Below, piece after piece: positions 10,264-20,070 of a DNA stretch of 64,000 nucleotides. The notes beneath the pieces are model-generated. The model worked only from the letters and a program-made list of their open reading frames with translations, was not told the DNA's origin and ran no database searches. The translations under genes and the position numbers were made by a program. Source of the stretch: Sphaerisporangium perillae (lineage in GTDB: Bacteria; Actinomycetota; Actinomycetes; Streptosporangiales; Streptosporangiaceae); assembly GCF_023276435.1 (NCBI RefSeq), contig NZ_JALLPO010000014.1:62001-126000 (forward strand), read 5' to 3'. The first letter of the stretch is position 1. Every line of letters begins with the position of its first letter.

Positions 10264-10332
10264 CTCCAAGAGGACCGTCACCTCAAGGGGACCGCTCGTT
10301 CAAGGGGACCGCCGGTTCAAAGGGACCGCCGG
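10264..10332. repeat. 17-18-bp tandem repeat (4 units) downstream of DUF2630 gene
   Basis: Four head-to-tail units of 17-18 bp with core TCAAGGGGACCGC begin at 10264, 10281, 10299 and 10316, with a partial fifth at 10333. On the minus strand each unit contains a TGA and resembles the sequence just after the stop of the DUF2630 gene. The rest of the 10047-10402 interval shows nothing recognisable beyond the presumed ctaD promoter close to 10060-10130, where base composition is more A+T-rich. Confidence 0.8.
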
Positions 10333-10402
10333 TTCAGGACGTCGATGAGCAGGCGCCCGGCGGTCCAAGTGCCGCCGGGAGTCGCCGTCCTTCAGGGGGA
10401 CG

Positions 10403-10648
10403 TCACTGCTCGTAGCTCTCGACCTCGTCCACGGGCCGCGGGGTGGAGAAGTCGGGGTCCTCGCCGAACTCCCTGCGCGCCTTGCGCTGGCGCAGGAGGT
10501 CCCAGCACTGGTCCAGCGCCTCCTCCAGTTCACGGACGCGGCCCCGCTCGTCGTCCGTGGAGACCTCTCCCGTCACGACCCGCCCGCGCAGATCGTGCTC
10601 CTCCGCGATGAGGTCCTTTATCTTCGCTAGAATCTCGCCATCCTGCAT
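10403..10648 (-). CDS. DUF2630 family protein
   Basis: Small (81-residue) acidic, strongly helical cytoplasmic protein of the actinobacterial DUF2630 family. It opens MQDGEILAKIKDLIAEEHDL and carries a central ELEEALDQCWDLLRQRKARR helix, which I recognise as the family signature. The function of the family is unknown. The start at 10648 is preferred over the in-frame ATGs upstream because GGGAGG lies seven to eight bases before it. It stands alone between ctaD and the leuA leader. Confidence 0.85.
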   Translation of the reverse strand: MQDGEILAKIKDLIAEEHDLRGRVVTGEVSTDDERGRVRELEEALDQCWDLLRQRKARREFGEDPDFSTPRPVDEVESYEQ

Positions 10649-10830
10649 GGTGGTGCCTCCCATCTTCACCAGGGAGCTTACGGGGGCACAGAGGGACGAC
10701 GCCTCTCACCCCGGCTCCGGGCTCCCCGACCCCTCCCGGCATCCCGGCGCCGCGCTTCCCGCCCCCCTGCCGCACCCCTGGCCCGGCGGTCACGTATCAG
10801 GAACGGCCCAACGTCTGCTAACGTCGACGT

Positions 10831-10875
10831 ATGCTGCGCGGGCTGCTTCTTAGCTGCCGCGGCGAGGGCCTGTAA
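10831..10875 (+). CDS. leuA leader peptide (14 codons, five leucines)
   Basis: A short ORF reads MLRGLLLSCRGEGL and stops, placed 150 bp upstream of leuA. Five of fourteen codons are Leu, with three in a row, the expected signature of a leucine-sensing leader. The second half of the ORF enters the stem of the strong hairpin at 10857-10897, so ribosome position would control folding. Comparative work has described a conserved leader/pseudoknot (LEU element) upstream of leuA in most Actinobacteria; this locus fits that description. Confidence 0.8.
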   Translation: MLRGLLLSCRGEGL

Positions 10876-10897
10876 GAGGCCGGCTCCCTCGTCGCGG
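10857..10897 (+). promoter_or_regulatory. LEU-type attenuator structure upstream of leuA
   Basis: A 12-bp stem pairs 10857-10868 (CCGCGGCGAGGG) with 10886-10897 (CCCTCGTCGCGG, one G-U pair). A competing GGCC/GGCC hairpin (10867-10870 with 10878-10881) lies across its loop, consistent with the pseudoknot or alternative-fold arrangement of the actinobacterial LEU element. The first arm lies within the leader ORF, so translation through the leucine codons would prevent or allow pairing. No U-run follows, so control may act on translation initiation or elongation rather than by classical termination. This is inferred from structure and position. Confidence 0.7.
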
Positions 10898-10988
10898 AGC
10901 GAGCCATGCGCGTCGGCCGCTTGAGGGTTCAATCCCGGTGGCGACCTCTCTCTGATTGATTCAGACCAGTTCAGGCATGCCGTCCTGA

Positions 10989-12740
<1,752 letters not shown>

Positions 12741-12868
12741 TCGCGCCCGCGCACTCCGCGCCTCCGTCAGGTACACCGCGCATCCCGCAAGGTACGTACG
12801 GCACGGCGCAGCCCGGCACGACCTGCCAGGCAACGCGCCGACAGACGCCCACAAGGCACCCTGTCCTC

Positions 12869-12908
12869 CTCGACCGCGCCCTCGTCACCCGACGGAGGCG
12901 CGGTCGAG
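12869..12908 (+). terminator. Strong hairpin terminator after leuA
   Basis: A perfect 12-bp inverted repeat pairs CTCGACCGCGCC (12869-12880) with GGCGCGGTCGAG (12897-12908). Inside the 16-nt loop a further CGTC-ACCC-GACG helix can form. It lies 128 bp after the leuA stop and before the next gene, as expected for a terminator. There is no long T-run, typical of high-GC actinomycetes. Confidence 0.75.
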
Positions 12909-12944
12909 TCATCTCCGCAGAAGCCGGCCCGCTCGGACACCACG

Positions 12945-13036
12945 ACCAACGTGTCAGCAAGGTGGCGACCAGCGTCCCAGCGGACATGCGACCAGCGTGT
13001 CAGCCAGCCTGCGACCATCGTGTCGGGACGACGCCG
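12945..13036. repeat. 23-bp tandem direct repeats upstream of AAA ATPase gene
   Basis: Units of exactly 23 bp start at 12945, 12968, 12991 and 13014, each opening ACCA(a/g/t)CGTgTCag and ending in GCG (the last unit is divergent at its end). The phase is not a multiple of three, so they are not coding repeats, and they lie immediately upstream of the GTG start at 13056. Two helical turns per unit suggests binding sites for a protein on one face of the DNA. Their proximity suggests control of the downstream gene; this is inference. Confidence 0.75.
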
Positions 13037-13055
13037 TTTATGGCATGCTGAGCTG

Positions 13056-14342
13056 GTGGTCAGCACCTCACAGACTCCCTTGGGCAAGGTTCTTCCCCGG
13101 CGTGCCGAAATCGCCGTAACCCAGGCTTTGGGCGACACACGTGTCGTGCTCGTCAATGGTGCGCGCCAGTCCGGCAAGAGCACGCTGGTCCGCCTGCTCG
13201 CGAAGGGCCGGGAAGCGGAGTGGCGCAACCTCGACACGCCTGTGGTGCGTCAGGCGGCACTGGCGGATCCGGCTGGATTCGTCGCCTTCCCGGAGCTCAT
13301 GGTGATCGACGAAATCCAGCGGGTGCCCGACCTGCTCCTGGCGATCAAGGAACAGGTGGACACCGACCCGAGGCCGGGTCGCTATCTGCTGACCGGATCG
13401 GCCCGTCTGCTCGGCTTGCGGGCGCTTCCCGACGCGCTGCCCGGCCGGATGGAGACCATCGAGCTCTGGCCGTTCTCCCAAGGGGAGATCGACGGCGCCC
13501 CCGACGGCTTCGTGGACGCGTTGTTCGCCGACGGCGAGAGTCTTCGCCATACCTCGACAGTCACCCGGCCCGAGTACGCGGACCGGATAGTCCGCGGCGG
13601 GTTTCCCGAAGCCGTGGCGCGATCGAATCCTCGCCGGCGCGAGCGGTTCCTCGACTCATATGTATCCGATCTCATCTCGCGAGAGATAAGTCAGTTGTCC
13701 GAGATCGAGCGGGTATCGGAGATGCGTGCTCTGGTGCGGCTGCTGGCTGCACGGTCGGGTCAGCTTCTGGTCGCCAACACTCTGAGCAGCCGCGTCGGGC
13801 TGTCCGCCAGCACGGTCCACCGCTACCTCGCGCTGCTCGACGAGGTCTTCTTGACCAAACGGATCCCCGCGTGGTCACGCAACGTGAGTGACCGTGCGAT
13901 CGGCACTCCCAAAATCGCTTTCGTGGATTCAGGGGTGGCCGCGAACCTGCTCGGTGCCGACTCCCGGAGCCTTGTCCGGCCCGACGGCCTGTTCGGTCCG
14001 CTGCTCGAGGCGTTCGTCCTGATGGAACTGGCCCGCCAGCTGACCTGGTCGGACGAGCGTGCGGAGTTGTTCCACTACCGCACCAAGGAAAAGGTCGAAG
14101 TGGACGCCGTGCTGGAGAATCGCCAGGGTCGTGTGGTGGGCATCGAGGTGAAGGCGTCGTCGACCGTACGACCGGACGACTTCAAAGGCCTGCGTCATCT
14201 GGCCGACCGTCTGGGTGACGATTTCGTGGTGGGCGTCGTTCTTTACACCGGTAGCCAGACACTTCCGTTCGGCGAGCGCATGCGAGCCATGCCGGTGAGC
14301 GCGCTCTGGGAGGCGATGCCCGCTCACCGGCGGCCCTCGTAA
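13056..14342 (+). CDS. AAA ATPase with DUF4143 domain
   Basis: A 428-residue protein of the widespread AAA_14/DUF4143 type. The N-terminal ATPase has Walker A VNGARQSGKSTLVRLL, Walker B LMVIDEIQRVPDLLLAIKE and sensor YLLTGSARLL. The C-terminal DUF4143 part includes ISQLSEIERVSEMRALVRLL, a winged-helix-like SRVGLSASTVHRYLALL and a PD-(D/E)xK-like core EKVEVDAVLENRQGRVVGIEVKAS. Such proteins are common and variable between strains; their role is not established, though the nuclease-like core hints at DNA or defence functions. GTG 13056 is chosen because the sequence upstream consists of 23-bp non-coding repeats. It converges on the beta-lactamase gene with a 5-bp gap. Confidence 0.88.
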   Translation: MVSTSQTPLGKVLPRRAEIAVTQALGDTRVVLVNGARQSGKSTLVRLLAKGREAEWRNLDTPVVRQAALADPAGFVAFPELMVIDEIQRVPDLLLAIKEQVDTDPRPGRYLLTGSARLLGLRALPDALPGRMETIELWPFSQGEIDGAPDGFVDALFADGESLRHTSTVTRPEYADRIVRGGFPEAVARSNPRRRERFLDSYVSDLISREISQLSEIERVSEMRALVRLLAARSGQLLVANTLSSRVGLSASTVHRYLALLDEVFLTKRIPAWSRNVSDRAIGTPKIAFVDSGVAANLLGADSRSLVRPDGLFGPLLEAFVLMELARQLTWSDERAELFHYRTKEKVEVDAVLENRQGRVVGIEVKASSTVRPDDFKGLRHLADRLGDDFVVGVVLYTGSQTLPFGERMRAMPVSALWEAMPAHRRPS

Positions 14343-14347
14343 GGCGG

Positions 14348-15343
14348 CTACGGCAGCTTGCCGAGGCCGCGGGCCAGGATGGTGGCGGTGTCGGCGATGA
14401 CCTTGCTGTCGTAGGCGGCGTCGGCGGCCTTGTGATCGGTGTAGATCGCCATGATCAGCGGCGCGGCCGTCGCGGAGGTCCGGATGACGGCGATGTCGTT
14501 GGCCGCACCGTAGGAGCCGCTGCTCCCGGTCTTGTCGCCGATGGTCCAGCTCTTGGGCAGTCCGGCGCGGATGCGCTCGCTGCCGGTCTGGTTCGCGCGC
14601 AGCCAGCCCTCCAGCCGCGTCCGGTCCTCGGCCGTGAGGGCGCTTCCAAGCGTGACCTTCCGCAGGTCGCGGGCCATCCACGCGGGCGTGGTGGTGTCCC
14701 GCTTCTCCTTCGGGCTCCACTCGTTCAGCTCGGTCTCCCACCGGTCCAGGCGGGAGACCGGGTCCTTGAGGGCACGGAAGTACCGGGTCAGCCCCTTCGG
14801 ACCGCCGATCTGCTTCAGCACCATGTTGCCCGCGGTGTTGTCGCTGCGGGTGATGGCCGCCTCGCACAACTGCGCGACGGTCAGGCCGTCCTCCACGTGC
14901 TTCTCGGTGACCGGTGAGTTGTCCTTCACCTCGGCCTGCGTCCAGTGGACGACCCGGTCCATCAGCCCCGGGTCGGACGTGCGGGCCTTGTGCTGCACCG
15001 CGGCGCAGGCCATCGCCTTGAAGGTGGACAGCAGCGGGAAGCGCTCGTTCGCCCGGTAGCCGATCGACTTCCCGGTGGCCGTGTCGATGACGTACGCGCC
15101 GATGCGTCCCTGGATGGTCGCCTCCAGCGCGCGCAACTGCCGCCGTGCCTCGGCCTCGCTGGAGGTGGCGCGCAGGTCACCGAGACCTGCCTGCCCGCTC
15201 TGCGTTCCCACTGATGCCGCCGTGGACGGCGTGGTGGCCGAGGCGGTGTCCACACCGTAGGCGGTACCGGTGGCCAGGATGGCGAACGCCAGCGCGGTCG
15301 CCTTCGACGTGGCCCCGAGATGGCGGGTACGGAGGTGTCGCAT
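14348..15343 (-). CDS. Class A beta-lactamase, secreted
   Basis: Serine beta-lactamase of 331 residues with an N-terminal signal sequence (two Arg-rich stretches, hydrophobic core AFAILATGTAYG, Ala-rich cleavage region). Class A motifs are present in order: STFK (about 106-109, catalytic Ser and Lys), SDN (167-169), WETELNE with the general-base Glu (about 203) and KTG in GDKTGSSGSYG (271-273). ATG 15343 is preferred, with AAGGA five bases upstream; ATG 15349 is the alternative. It would hydrolyse penicillins and cephalosporins outside the cell. It lies downstream of a TAP-like hydrolase on the same strand, separated by a 232-bp region carrying an A+T-rich repeat pair. Confidence 0.95.
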   Translation of the reverse strand: MRHLRTRHLGATSKATALAFAILATGTAYGVDTASATTPSTAASVGTQSGQAGLGDLRATSSEAEARRQLRALEATIQGRIGAYVIDTATGKSIGYRANERFPLLSTFKAMACAAVQHKARTSDPGLMDRVVHWTQAEVKDNSPVTEKHVEDGLTVAQLCEAAITRSDNTAGNMVLKQIGGPKGLTRYFRALKDPVSRLDRWETELNEWSPKEKRDTTTPAWMARDLRKVTLGSALTAEDRTRLEGWLRANQTGSERIRAGLPKSWTIGDKTGSSGSYGAANDIAVIRTSATAAPLIMAIYTDHKAADAAYDSKVIADTATILARGLGKLP

Positions 15344-15407
15344 TCTCATCCTTACTGTTCGATCAACAGGAAGGGTGAGCAAACCAGACTGGATCAGTTG
15401 ATGTCCA

Positions 15408-15438
15408 ATATCGATATCAAAGACGCTCCGATATCGAT
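15408..15438. promoter_or_regulatory. Paired ATATCGAT boxes upstream of beta-lactamase
   Basis: Two ATATCGAT boxes occur at 15408-15415 and 15431-15438, exactly 23 bp apart, each centred on a self-complementary ATCGAT (the first extends to the ten-base palindrome ATATCGATAT). They stand out as A+T-rich in high-GC DNA and lie 65-95 bp upstream of the beta-lactamase start. This spacing suggests paired binding of a dimeric regulator. No cognate repressor gene is adjacent. Confidence 0.5.
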
Positions 15439-15575
15439 TTCCGTATGGTCCCAGCTAGCACGGCCTTTTGCCACACGGCAGGTCGGCGACAGTCCCGGCT
15501 CAAAGCTCCAAGATCGACTCATGGCCGGTTTTCCCCGGCGACCCGTGGCGGCTCGCCGGGCCCGGAAACCGGTGG

Positions 15576-17156
15576 TCAGCTCGGGATTGCGCTGCCCTCG
15601 CAGCCTCTGCCGATCCGGCCCGTCTCGAAGTACCGCACCACGTCGGCGGCGCACTCGGGCACCCGGGTGGTCGACACGTGCACGTCGTCGGCGACCGTGT
15701 AGACGGTGCCGCCGATGGCGCGCCGCGTCTGCAGCGTCCAGTCGTAGACGGACATGAACTCATACAGGTGCCCCGCCAGCACCAGTGACCCGCTGCCCCG
15801 CTTCAACGTGGCCTGCTGCACCGGCAGCGGCCAGCCGGGACACATGACACCCAGTCCCCAGGACCGGCCGGTCGCCGGATGGCGCTTCACGAGCTGCTGG
15901 TAGGCACGCCAGGCGGTGTCGAAACCGGCCCGGCTGCTGTCCTCGTTGCACCCGACCGCCAAGTTCATGGTCATGTTCAGCGTTTCGGGCGCGCCGGGCA
16001 CGGGCGTCCCCATCGGAGCGCCGAACACCTCCTTGACGGTGGGCGGGGCGGTGGTGCCCGTCGCCGTCCGCAGTTCGGCCAGCGCCTTGCCGGCGCGCGC
16101 CCACTCGGTGGAGTTGAGCTTGGCCAGATCGGCGACGGCCGAGCCGTCGATGGGCCGCTGCAGGTCGGTGTAGGTCTTGGGGCTCTTGTCGTACGCGCGG
16201 ACCAGCTTCGCCACCTCCTCGCGCACCTGCCGAGCGGTGGCACCGAGACCGTAGTTCTCATCGCGGCGGGCCAGCCAGGCGGCCATGCGCCCGAAGTCGC
16301 GCTCGGCCGCCTCCGCGCTGTCCTTGACGTGCTCGTCAAAACGGGTCCACGGCGGCGCCACGCTGTCCAGGAAGGCCCGTCCGGTGTGCTCGGGGAACTG
16401 GCTGCGGTACACCATGCCCAGATAGGTTCCCCAGGAGAAGCCGAGCAGGTTGAGCGTGCGCTCACCCAGGGCGGTCCGCACCAGGTCCAGGTCCTTGGCC
16501 ACGTTGCCGGTGGTGAGCTGTCCGAGGAAGGCGGGGTCGGAGTGTCCGCACTTCTGGTTGGCGGCGACCTGGGCGTCGTATATCTTCCTGGCCGCCTCCT
16601 TGGTCAGCGTGCCCGGCTCCTGCGGGCCTACTGGCGAGACAGGGCAGGCGACCTTGGTGCTGTACCCCACCCCGCGCGGGTCGAAGCCGATGATGTCGTA
16701 GCGCTCGTTGAGCTTGGCCATCTCCTCGTTCTTGAGCACGGCCCGCAGAATGGGGTCCAGGTATCCGCTGTTGCCCGGCCCTCCTGGCAAGACGGCGGTG
16801 GCGCCGAGCCGGTGGGCCTCGTCCGTGGCGGCCAGCCGGGTCACCGCGATGTCGATCTTCCGTCCGCCGGGGTCGCGATGGTTCAGCGGGACGCTGACCG
16901 TCCCGCACTCCAGGCGCTTCATCAGGGTGCGGAAGGCCGGAATCTGCTCCTCCGTCACGCGCAGGCTCCGGATCACCTCATCGGAGTAGGCCGGGCAGGA
17001 TTTCCACTGGACGGACGACACGCCGGAGCTCGGGCCGGGGTTCGCGGTGGCGCTCGCACTCGGGCCGGCATCAGCGGTGGCGCCTGCCGAGGAAGGATGC
17101 GCCACCAGCCCCGCCAGCGCCAGTGCCAGTGCCGTCAGTGATGTTCGGTACGTCAT
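15576..17156 (-). CDS. Secreted alpha/beta hydrolase, tripeptidyl-aminopeptidase-like
   Basis: A 526-residue secreted hydrolase of the Streptomyces tripeptidyl aminopeptidase (SlpD/E, Tap) family. After the signal peptide (MTYRTSLTALALALAGLVA) come the oxyanion region AVLPGGPGNSG, YDIIGFDPRGVGYST, the nucleophile elbow LLGFSWGTYLG, and a C-terminal TAP-like domain ending with the catalytic His in VADDVHVSTTRVPEC. It would release N-terminal peptides from extracellular proteins or hydrolyse esters. The start at 17156 gives the signal peptide; the frame is open upstream but without a plausible start. Family is confident, substrate unknown. Confidence 0.88.
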   Translation of the reverse strand: MTYRTSLTALALALAGLVAHPSSAGATADAGPSASATANPGPSSGVSSVQWKSCPAYSDEVIRSLRVTEEQIPAFRTLMKRLECGTVSVPLNHRDPGGRKIDIAVTRLAATDEAHRLGATAVLPGGPGNSGYLDPILRAVLKNEEMAKLNERYDIIGFDPRGVGYSTKVACPVSPVGPQEPGTLTKEAARKIYDAQVAANQKCGHSDPAFLGQLTTGNVAKDLDLVRTALGERTLNLLGFSWGTYLGMVYRSQFPEHTGRAFLDSVAPPWTRFDEHVKDSAEAAERDFGRMAAWLARRDENYGLGATARQVREEVAKLVRAYDKSPKTYTDLQRPIDGSAVADLAKLNSTEWARAGKALAELRTATGTTAPPTVKEVFGAPMGTPVPGAPETLNMTMNLAVGCNEDSSRAGFDTAWRAYQQLVKRHPATGRSWGLGVMCPGWPLPVQQATLKRGSGSLVLAGHLYEFMSVYDWTLQTRRAIGGTVYTVADDVHVSTTRVPECAADVVRYFETGRIGRGCEGSAIPS

Positions 17157-17244
17157 GCGGACCAGTAGTAGAGCAGCGGTGGTTTCCTTACCGTTTCCAT
17201 GAGGATGGTCGTCGATCAATGCTCACGAGCAGGTCGGCCGTCCG

Positions 17245-18273
17245 CTAAGGGCGGCGGGAAGGGAGCGGTTGGAGGGCGGGCCAGCGGGTGAGGACGCGGC
17301 CGCGCATCGCCGCGCAGAATTCGCCCAGTCCGGCGAGCCGGGCGTGGTCGCGAGTGGTCTCCGCGACGACGCCGAGACGGTGGAGCAGCCGTTGCCGTGC
17401 GGTGGCGGTGCCCCAGTGCCAGTCCTCGCGGGGGATACGGGCCAGGTGATCGATCCCCTGCCGATGGGCTTTCTCGACGAGGGCGTCGCCGCGCAGCAAC
17501 CAGCCGGCGCACGCGTCCGCGAGATCACCTTGGAGCTCGGCGCCGGTGGCGTCGCGCCAGGCCGTGCGGTACGCCTCCTCGGCGCGCCGCAGCAACGGCT
17601 CGGGAGGCGCGGTGACGCACCAGCAGGTGGGGAACCCGATGCGCAAGTAGGCCAGTTCGACGAGCCCGTCGCCCAGCGCGGCCTGTTCGAAGTCGACGAA
17701 ACGGAGCCCGCCGCTGGTGTGCAGGTCGTTGCCGGGACAGGGGTCGCCGTGCAGCAACGAGTGCCGTGCCGTCCGCTGGAGCCGGTCCACAAGGCCGCCG
17801 AGCTCGGCGGACACGGCGGCGGAGGCGGGAAGGCCGAGCTCGGCCGCCAATGCGAGGAAAGCGCTGACGTCGTCCAGGCTGGGAGGCGACCATCGCGGCA
17901 GCGCCCCGGCGTCGTCCGGCGTCGCGGTCGCGTGCAGCCGGGCCAGTGCGGCCCCGTAGCCGACCACCCAGTCTTCCGGCGGGTCATGGCTGTCCACGTA
18001 CTCCAGCACCATGACGCGCCGGCCGGGATCGGTGCCCAGGATCGCGGGCACGAGGGGCGGGTCGGCCCGTGAGGCGAGACGTAGCGCGGTGACCTCGCGG
18101 CCGAACCGGAGCGAAGCGTCCGGCCCGTCGACCATCTGCTTGATCACCACGGTGGTCCCGCCCAGCTCGGCGCGCCACACACGCGAGCGAGGGCTGCTGT
18201 CGAGCCGCCGTGCGCCAGTGGGGGAGCCCAGCCGATCCCGCAGTTCATCCCCTAACGCGGCACTCGCCCGCAT
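17245..18273 (-). CDS. Aminoglycoside phosphotransferase (APH) fold kinase
   Basis: A 342-residue protein with the APH/choline-kinase fold. The nucleotide-binding lysine lies in GTTVVIKQMVDG, the catalytic loop reads SLLHGDPCPGNDLH and the metal-binding Asp is in LRFVDFEQAALGDGLVELAY. Members phosphorylate small hydroxyl compounds (aminoglycosides, choline, sugars); the substrate cannot be told. GGAAGGG precedes two close ATG codons (18279 and 18273); the second has the better spacing. It lies between the TAP-like hydrolase and the PLP enzyme, same strand, with small gaps and no obvious functional link. Confidence 0.82.
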   Translation of the reverse strand: MRASAALGDELRDRLGSPTGARRLDSSPRSRVWRAELGGTTVVIKQMVDGPDASLRFGREVTALRLASRADPPLVPAILGTDPGRRVMVLEYVDSHDPPEDWVVGYGAALARLHATATPDDAGALPRWSPPSLDDVSAFLALAAELGLPASAAVSAELGGLVDRLQRTARHSLLHGDPCPGNDLHTSGGLRFVDFEQAALGDGLVELAYLRIGFPTCWCVTAPPEPLLRRAEEAYRTAWRDATGAELQGDLADACAGWLLRGDALVEKAHRQGIDHLARIPREDWHWGTATARQRLLHRLGVVAETTRDHARLAGLGEFCAAMRGRVLTRWPALQPLPSRRP

Positions 18274-18342
18274 GCGCATGTCCCTTCCACCCGGCGACTC
18301 GTTCCGTCAGCGGCCCAGTCGAGCTCCTGGCGGCTCCCCCTG

Positions 18343-19275
18343 TCAAGGCAAGATCTCGGCGAACGCGGCGGGTGTGATGTTGCGGCCGGTCACCAGCGCG
18401 ACGACCCGGCCGTGGATGGGGACGCGGCCCGCCAGCAGCGCCGCGACGGCGGCCGCCCCCGCTCCCTCGGCCACCAACCCGTGACTGGTGAACAGCCACC
18501 GCAGGCCGAGCATCAGTTCCCGCTCGGACACGGCGGTCAGGTGTACGCGCCGGGCGAGTATGGCCGGGGTGACGCAGCCGGGCTCGATGTTGCCGGACAT
18601 GCCGTCGGCGATGGTGGCGCCCACCTGTGTCCGGACGACCTTCCCCGCGGCCACGGACGCCGACACGGCCCGGGAGGCATGGCTCTCGACCGCGACCAGG
18701 CGTACATCGCCACGCCGTGCGCCCCACAGGGCCAGCCCCGCGGCCAGGCCGCCGCCGCCCACAGGGCAGACGACCGTCAGCGGGCCTTCGGCCTGGACGT
18801 CGAGTTCGTATCCCACGGTGGCCTGGCCGGCGATCACGTGCGGATCGTTGTAGGCCGACACGAACCTCATCCCCTGCTCCGCCAGGTCCAGCGCGTGCCG
18901 CTCGGCCTCATCGAAGCTCTCGCCGTGTTGGACGAGCTCGACAGGGAACCGGCGCAGGGCGGCGACCTTGGCGGGCGAGGCGTTGCGTGACACGACCACG
19001 GTGGCCGGGTGCCCGGTGACCTGGGAGGCGTAGGCGATGCCGAGGCCGTGGTTGCCCGCGCTGGCCGTGACCACCGGCTCATCCCCGCACACCGCCGTCA
19101 GCGCCGACAGTGCTCCCCTGACCTTGAAGGAGCCGGTGGGCTGGAAGCTCTCGAGTTTCAGCAGCGCGCCGGGGGCCAGGTCGGTGGCGACGACGGGCGT
19201 GGGGATCAGCCGTTCCCGGATCTCCCTCCAGGCCCGGTCCAGGTCGGACGGTTCCGGCGGCAGGACGGTACGCAT
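18343..19275 (-). CDS. Threonine dehydratase / serine racemase-like PLP enzyme
   Basis: Fold-type II PLP enzyme of 310 residues. The Schiff-base lysine is in FQPTGSFKVRGAL, the substrate loop is TASAGNHGLGIAYA, and the phosphate-binding glycine loop is CPVGGGGLAAGLAL. There is no C-terminal ACT-like regulatory domain, so it resembles catabolic threonine/serine ammonia-lyases, serine racemase or 3-hydroxyaspartate dehydratase rather than biosynthetic IlvA. The ATG at 19275 has GGGAAGGGAG upstream. The gene stands 70 bp from the APH-like kinase on the same strand. Exact substrate is not decidable by eye. Confidence 0.85.
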   Translation of the reverse strand: MRTVLPPEPSDLDRAWREIRERLIPTPVVATDLAPGALLKLESFQPTGSFKVRGALSALTAVCGDEPVVTASAGNHGLGIAYASQVTGHPATVVVSRNASPAKVAALRRFPVELVQHGESFDEAERHALDLAEQGMRFVSAYNDPHVIAGQATVGYELDVQAEGPLTVVCPVGGGGLAAGLALWGARRGDVRLVAVESHASRAVSASVAAGKVVRTQVGATIADGMSGNIEPGCVTPAILARRVHLTAVSERELMLGLRWLFTSHGLVAEGAGAAAVAALLAGRVPIHGRVVALVTGRNITPAAFAEILP

Positions 19276-19380
19276 CGAGCTCCCTTCCCGTGAGCGGGGT
19301 CACGTGTGCGGCGGGTACGCGCCGCAGCACGCGCTCCATCGCACCGTACGACGGCCCGCCCGCGCCAGTGCCCCCGCCGG

Positions 19381-19983
19381 TCACCGCCCGGCGGCCGGTG
19401 ACCGCTCCGGCGTGCGGCCGAGCATGGCGAGGATCTGGTCGAAACGGGTCGCATCCGCGGGTACGGCCAGGCGCGGCTGGAAGGCGGCGCCGGGTCTGTG
19501 GCGTCGTTCGTCGTCCGGGACCGCATGCGCGATCGGCCAGGCCGCCTCCACCAGCCCCGGCTCGGGCGTGAACGCGACGTCGAGCGATCGGGCGACGTCC
19601 CAGGCGTGCACCAGGTAGTCGATGAGGTGGAACCCGATGGCCTGCGCCGCGGGGAACGCCGCGCCCGTGCCGAACTCCGGCAGCGCGAACACGCGATCCA
19701 GCACGCCCTCTTCGGCGAACGCCGCGATCACGCGCTCGGCGGCTCCGGCGTAGACGGCAACGGCGTCGTCGCCGACCGGCTCCAGCCGCCACGCCTCGGG
19801 ATCGGCGCCGTTGCCCGCCGCCGCCGCCGCGAAGCCGTGGTGCTGCGCGGTCATGTGGGCGAGCAGGTCGGCCAGTGTCCAGCCGGCGCACGGCGTGGGA
19901 CGGCCGAGGTCCCCGGGCGAAGCCTTGCCGACCACGTCCAGACTCGCGAGCACCGCACGCCTGTCCAGCTCACGAACGTCCAT
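19381..19983 (-). CDS. TIGR03086-type DinB/maleylpyruvate-isomerase-fold protein
   Basis: A 200-residue protein of the actinobacterial mycothiol-dependent maleylpyruvate isomerase N-terminal (DinB-like) superfamily. Putative metal ligands are seen in LADLLAHMTAQHHGF and in AIGFHLIDYLVHAWDVARSL, the latter a typical H-x3-D-x2-H pattern of TIGR03086 proteins. Enzymatic role unknown; these often act as mycothiol- or bacillithiol-type S-transferases. The start at 19983 has GAGGAA upstream. It is divergent from a MarR gene with an 87-bp shared region containing repeated TATCATCT boxes, suggesting it is the MarR target. Confidence 0.8.
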   Translation of the reverse strand: MDVRELDRRAVLASLDVVGKASPGDLGRPTPCAGWTLADLLAHMTAQHHGFAAAAAGNGADPEAWRLEPVGDDAVAVYAGAAERVIAAFAEEGVLDRVFALPEFGTGAAFPAAQAIGFHLIDYLVHAWDVARSLDVAFTPEPGLVEAAWPIAHAVPDDERRHRPGAAFQPRLAVPADATRFDQILAMLGRTPERSPAAGR

Positions 19984-20070
19984 GAAGGTTCCTCGATCCA
20001 TTGGAATTGATAAGCGTCTGCATATCATCTACAGCTGCCTATCATCTGTCAACGCGTATAGTGACATGGC
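19984..20070. promoter_or_regulatory. MarR intergenic promoter/operator with TATCATCT repeats
   Basis: The A+T-rich 87-bp divergent region contains two direct copies of TATCATCT (20023-20030 and 20040-20047, 17 bp apart) and an inverted TGATA copy at about 20008-20012. A -10-like TATAGT lies at 20057-20062, eight bases before the GTG of the marR gene, so that mRNA is probably leaderless. The repeats are good candidates for MarR binding sites controlling both genes. Confidence 0.6.

Noticed and set aside
10264-10332. 17-bp repeats as a CRISPR or iteron origin
   Set aside because: Too short, contiguous and few, with no replication or cas genes; better explained as tail repeats of the DUF2630 gene.
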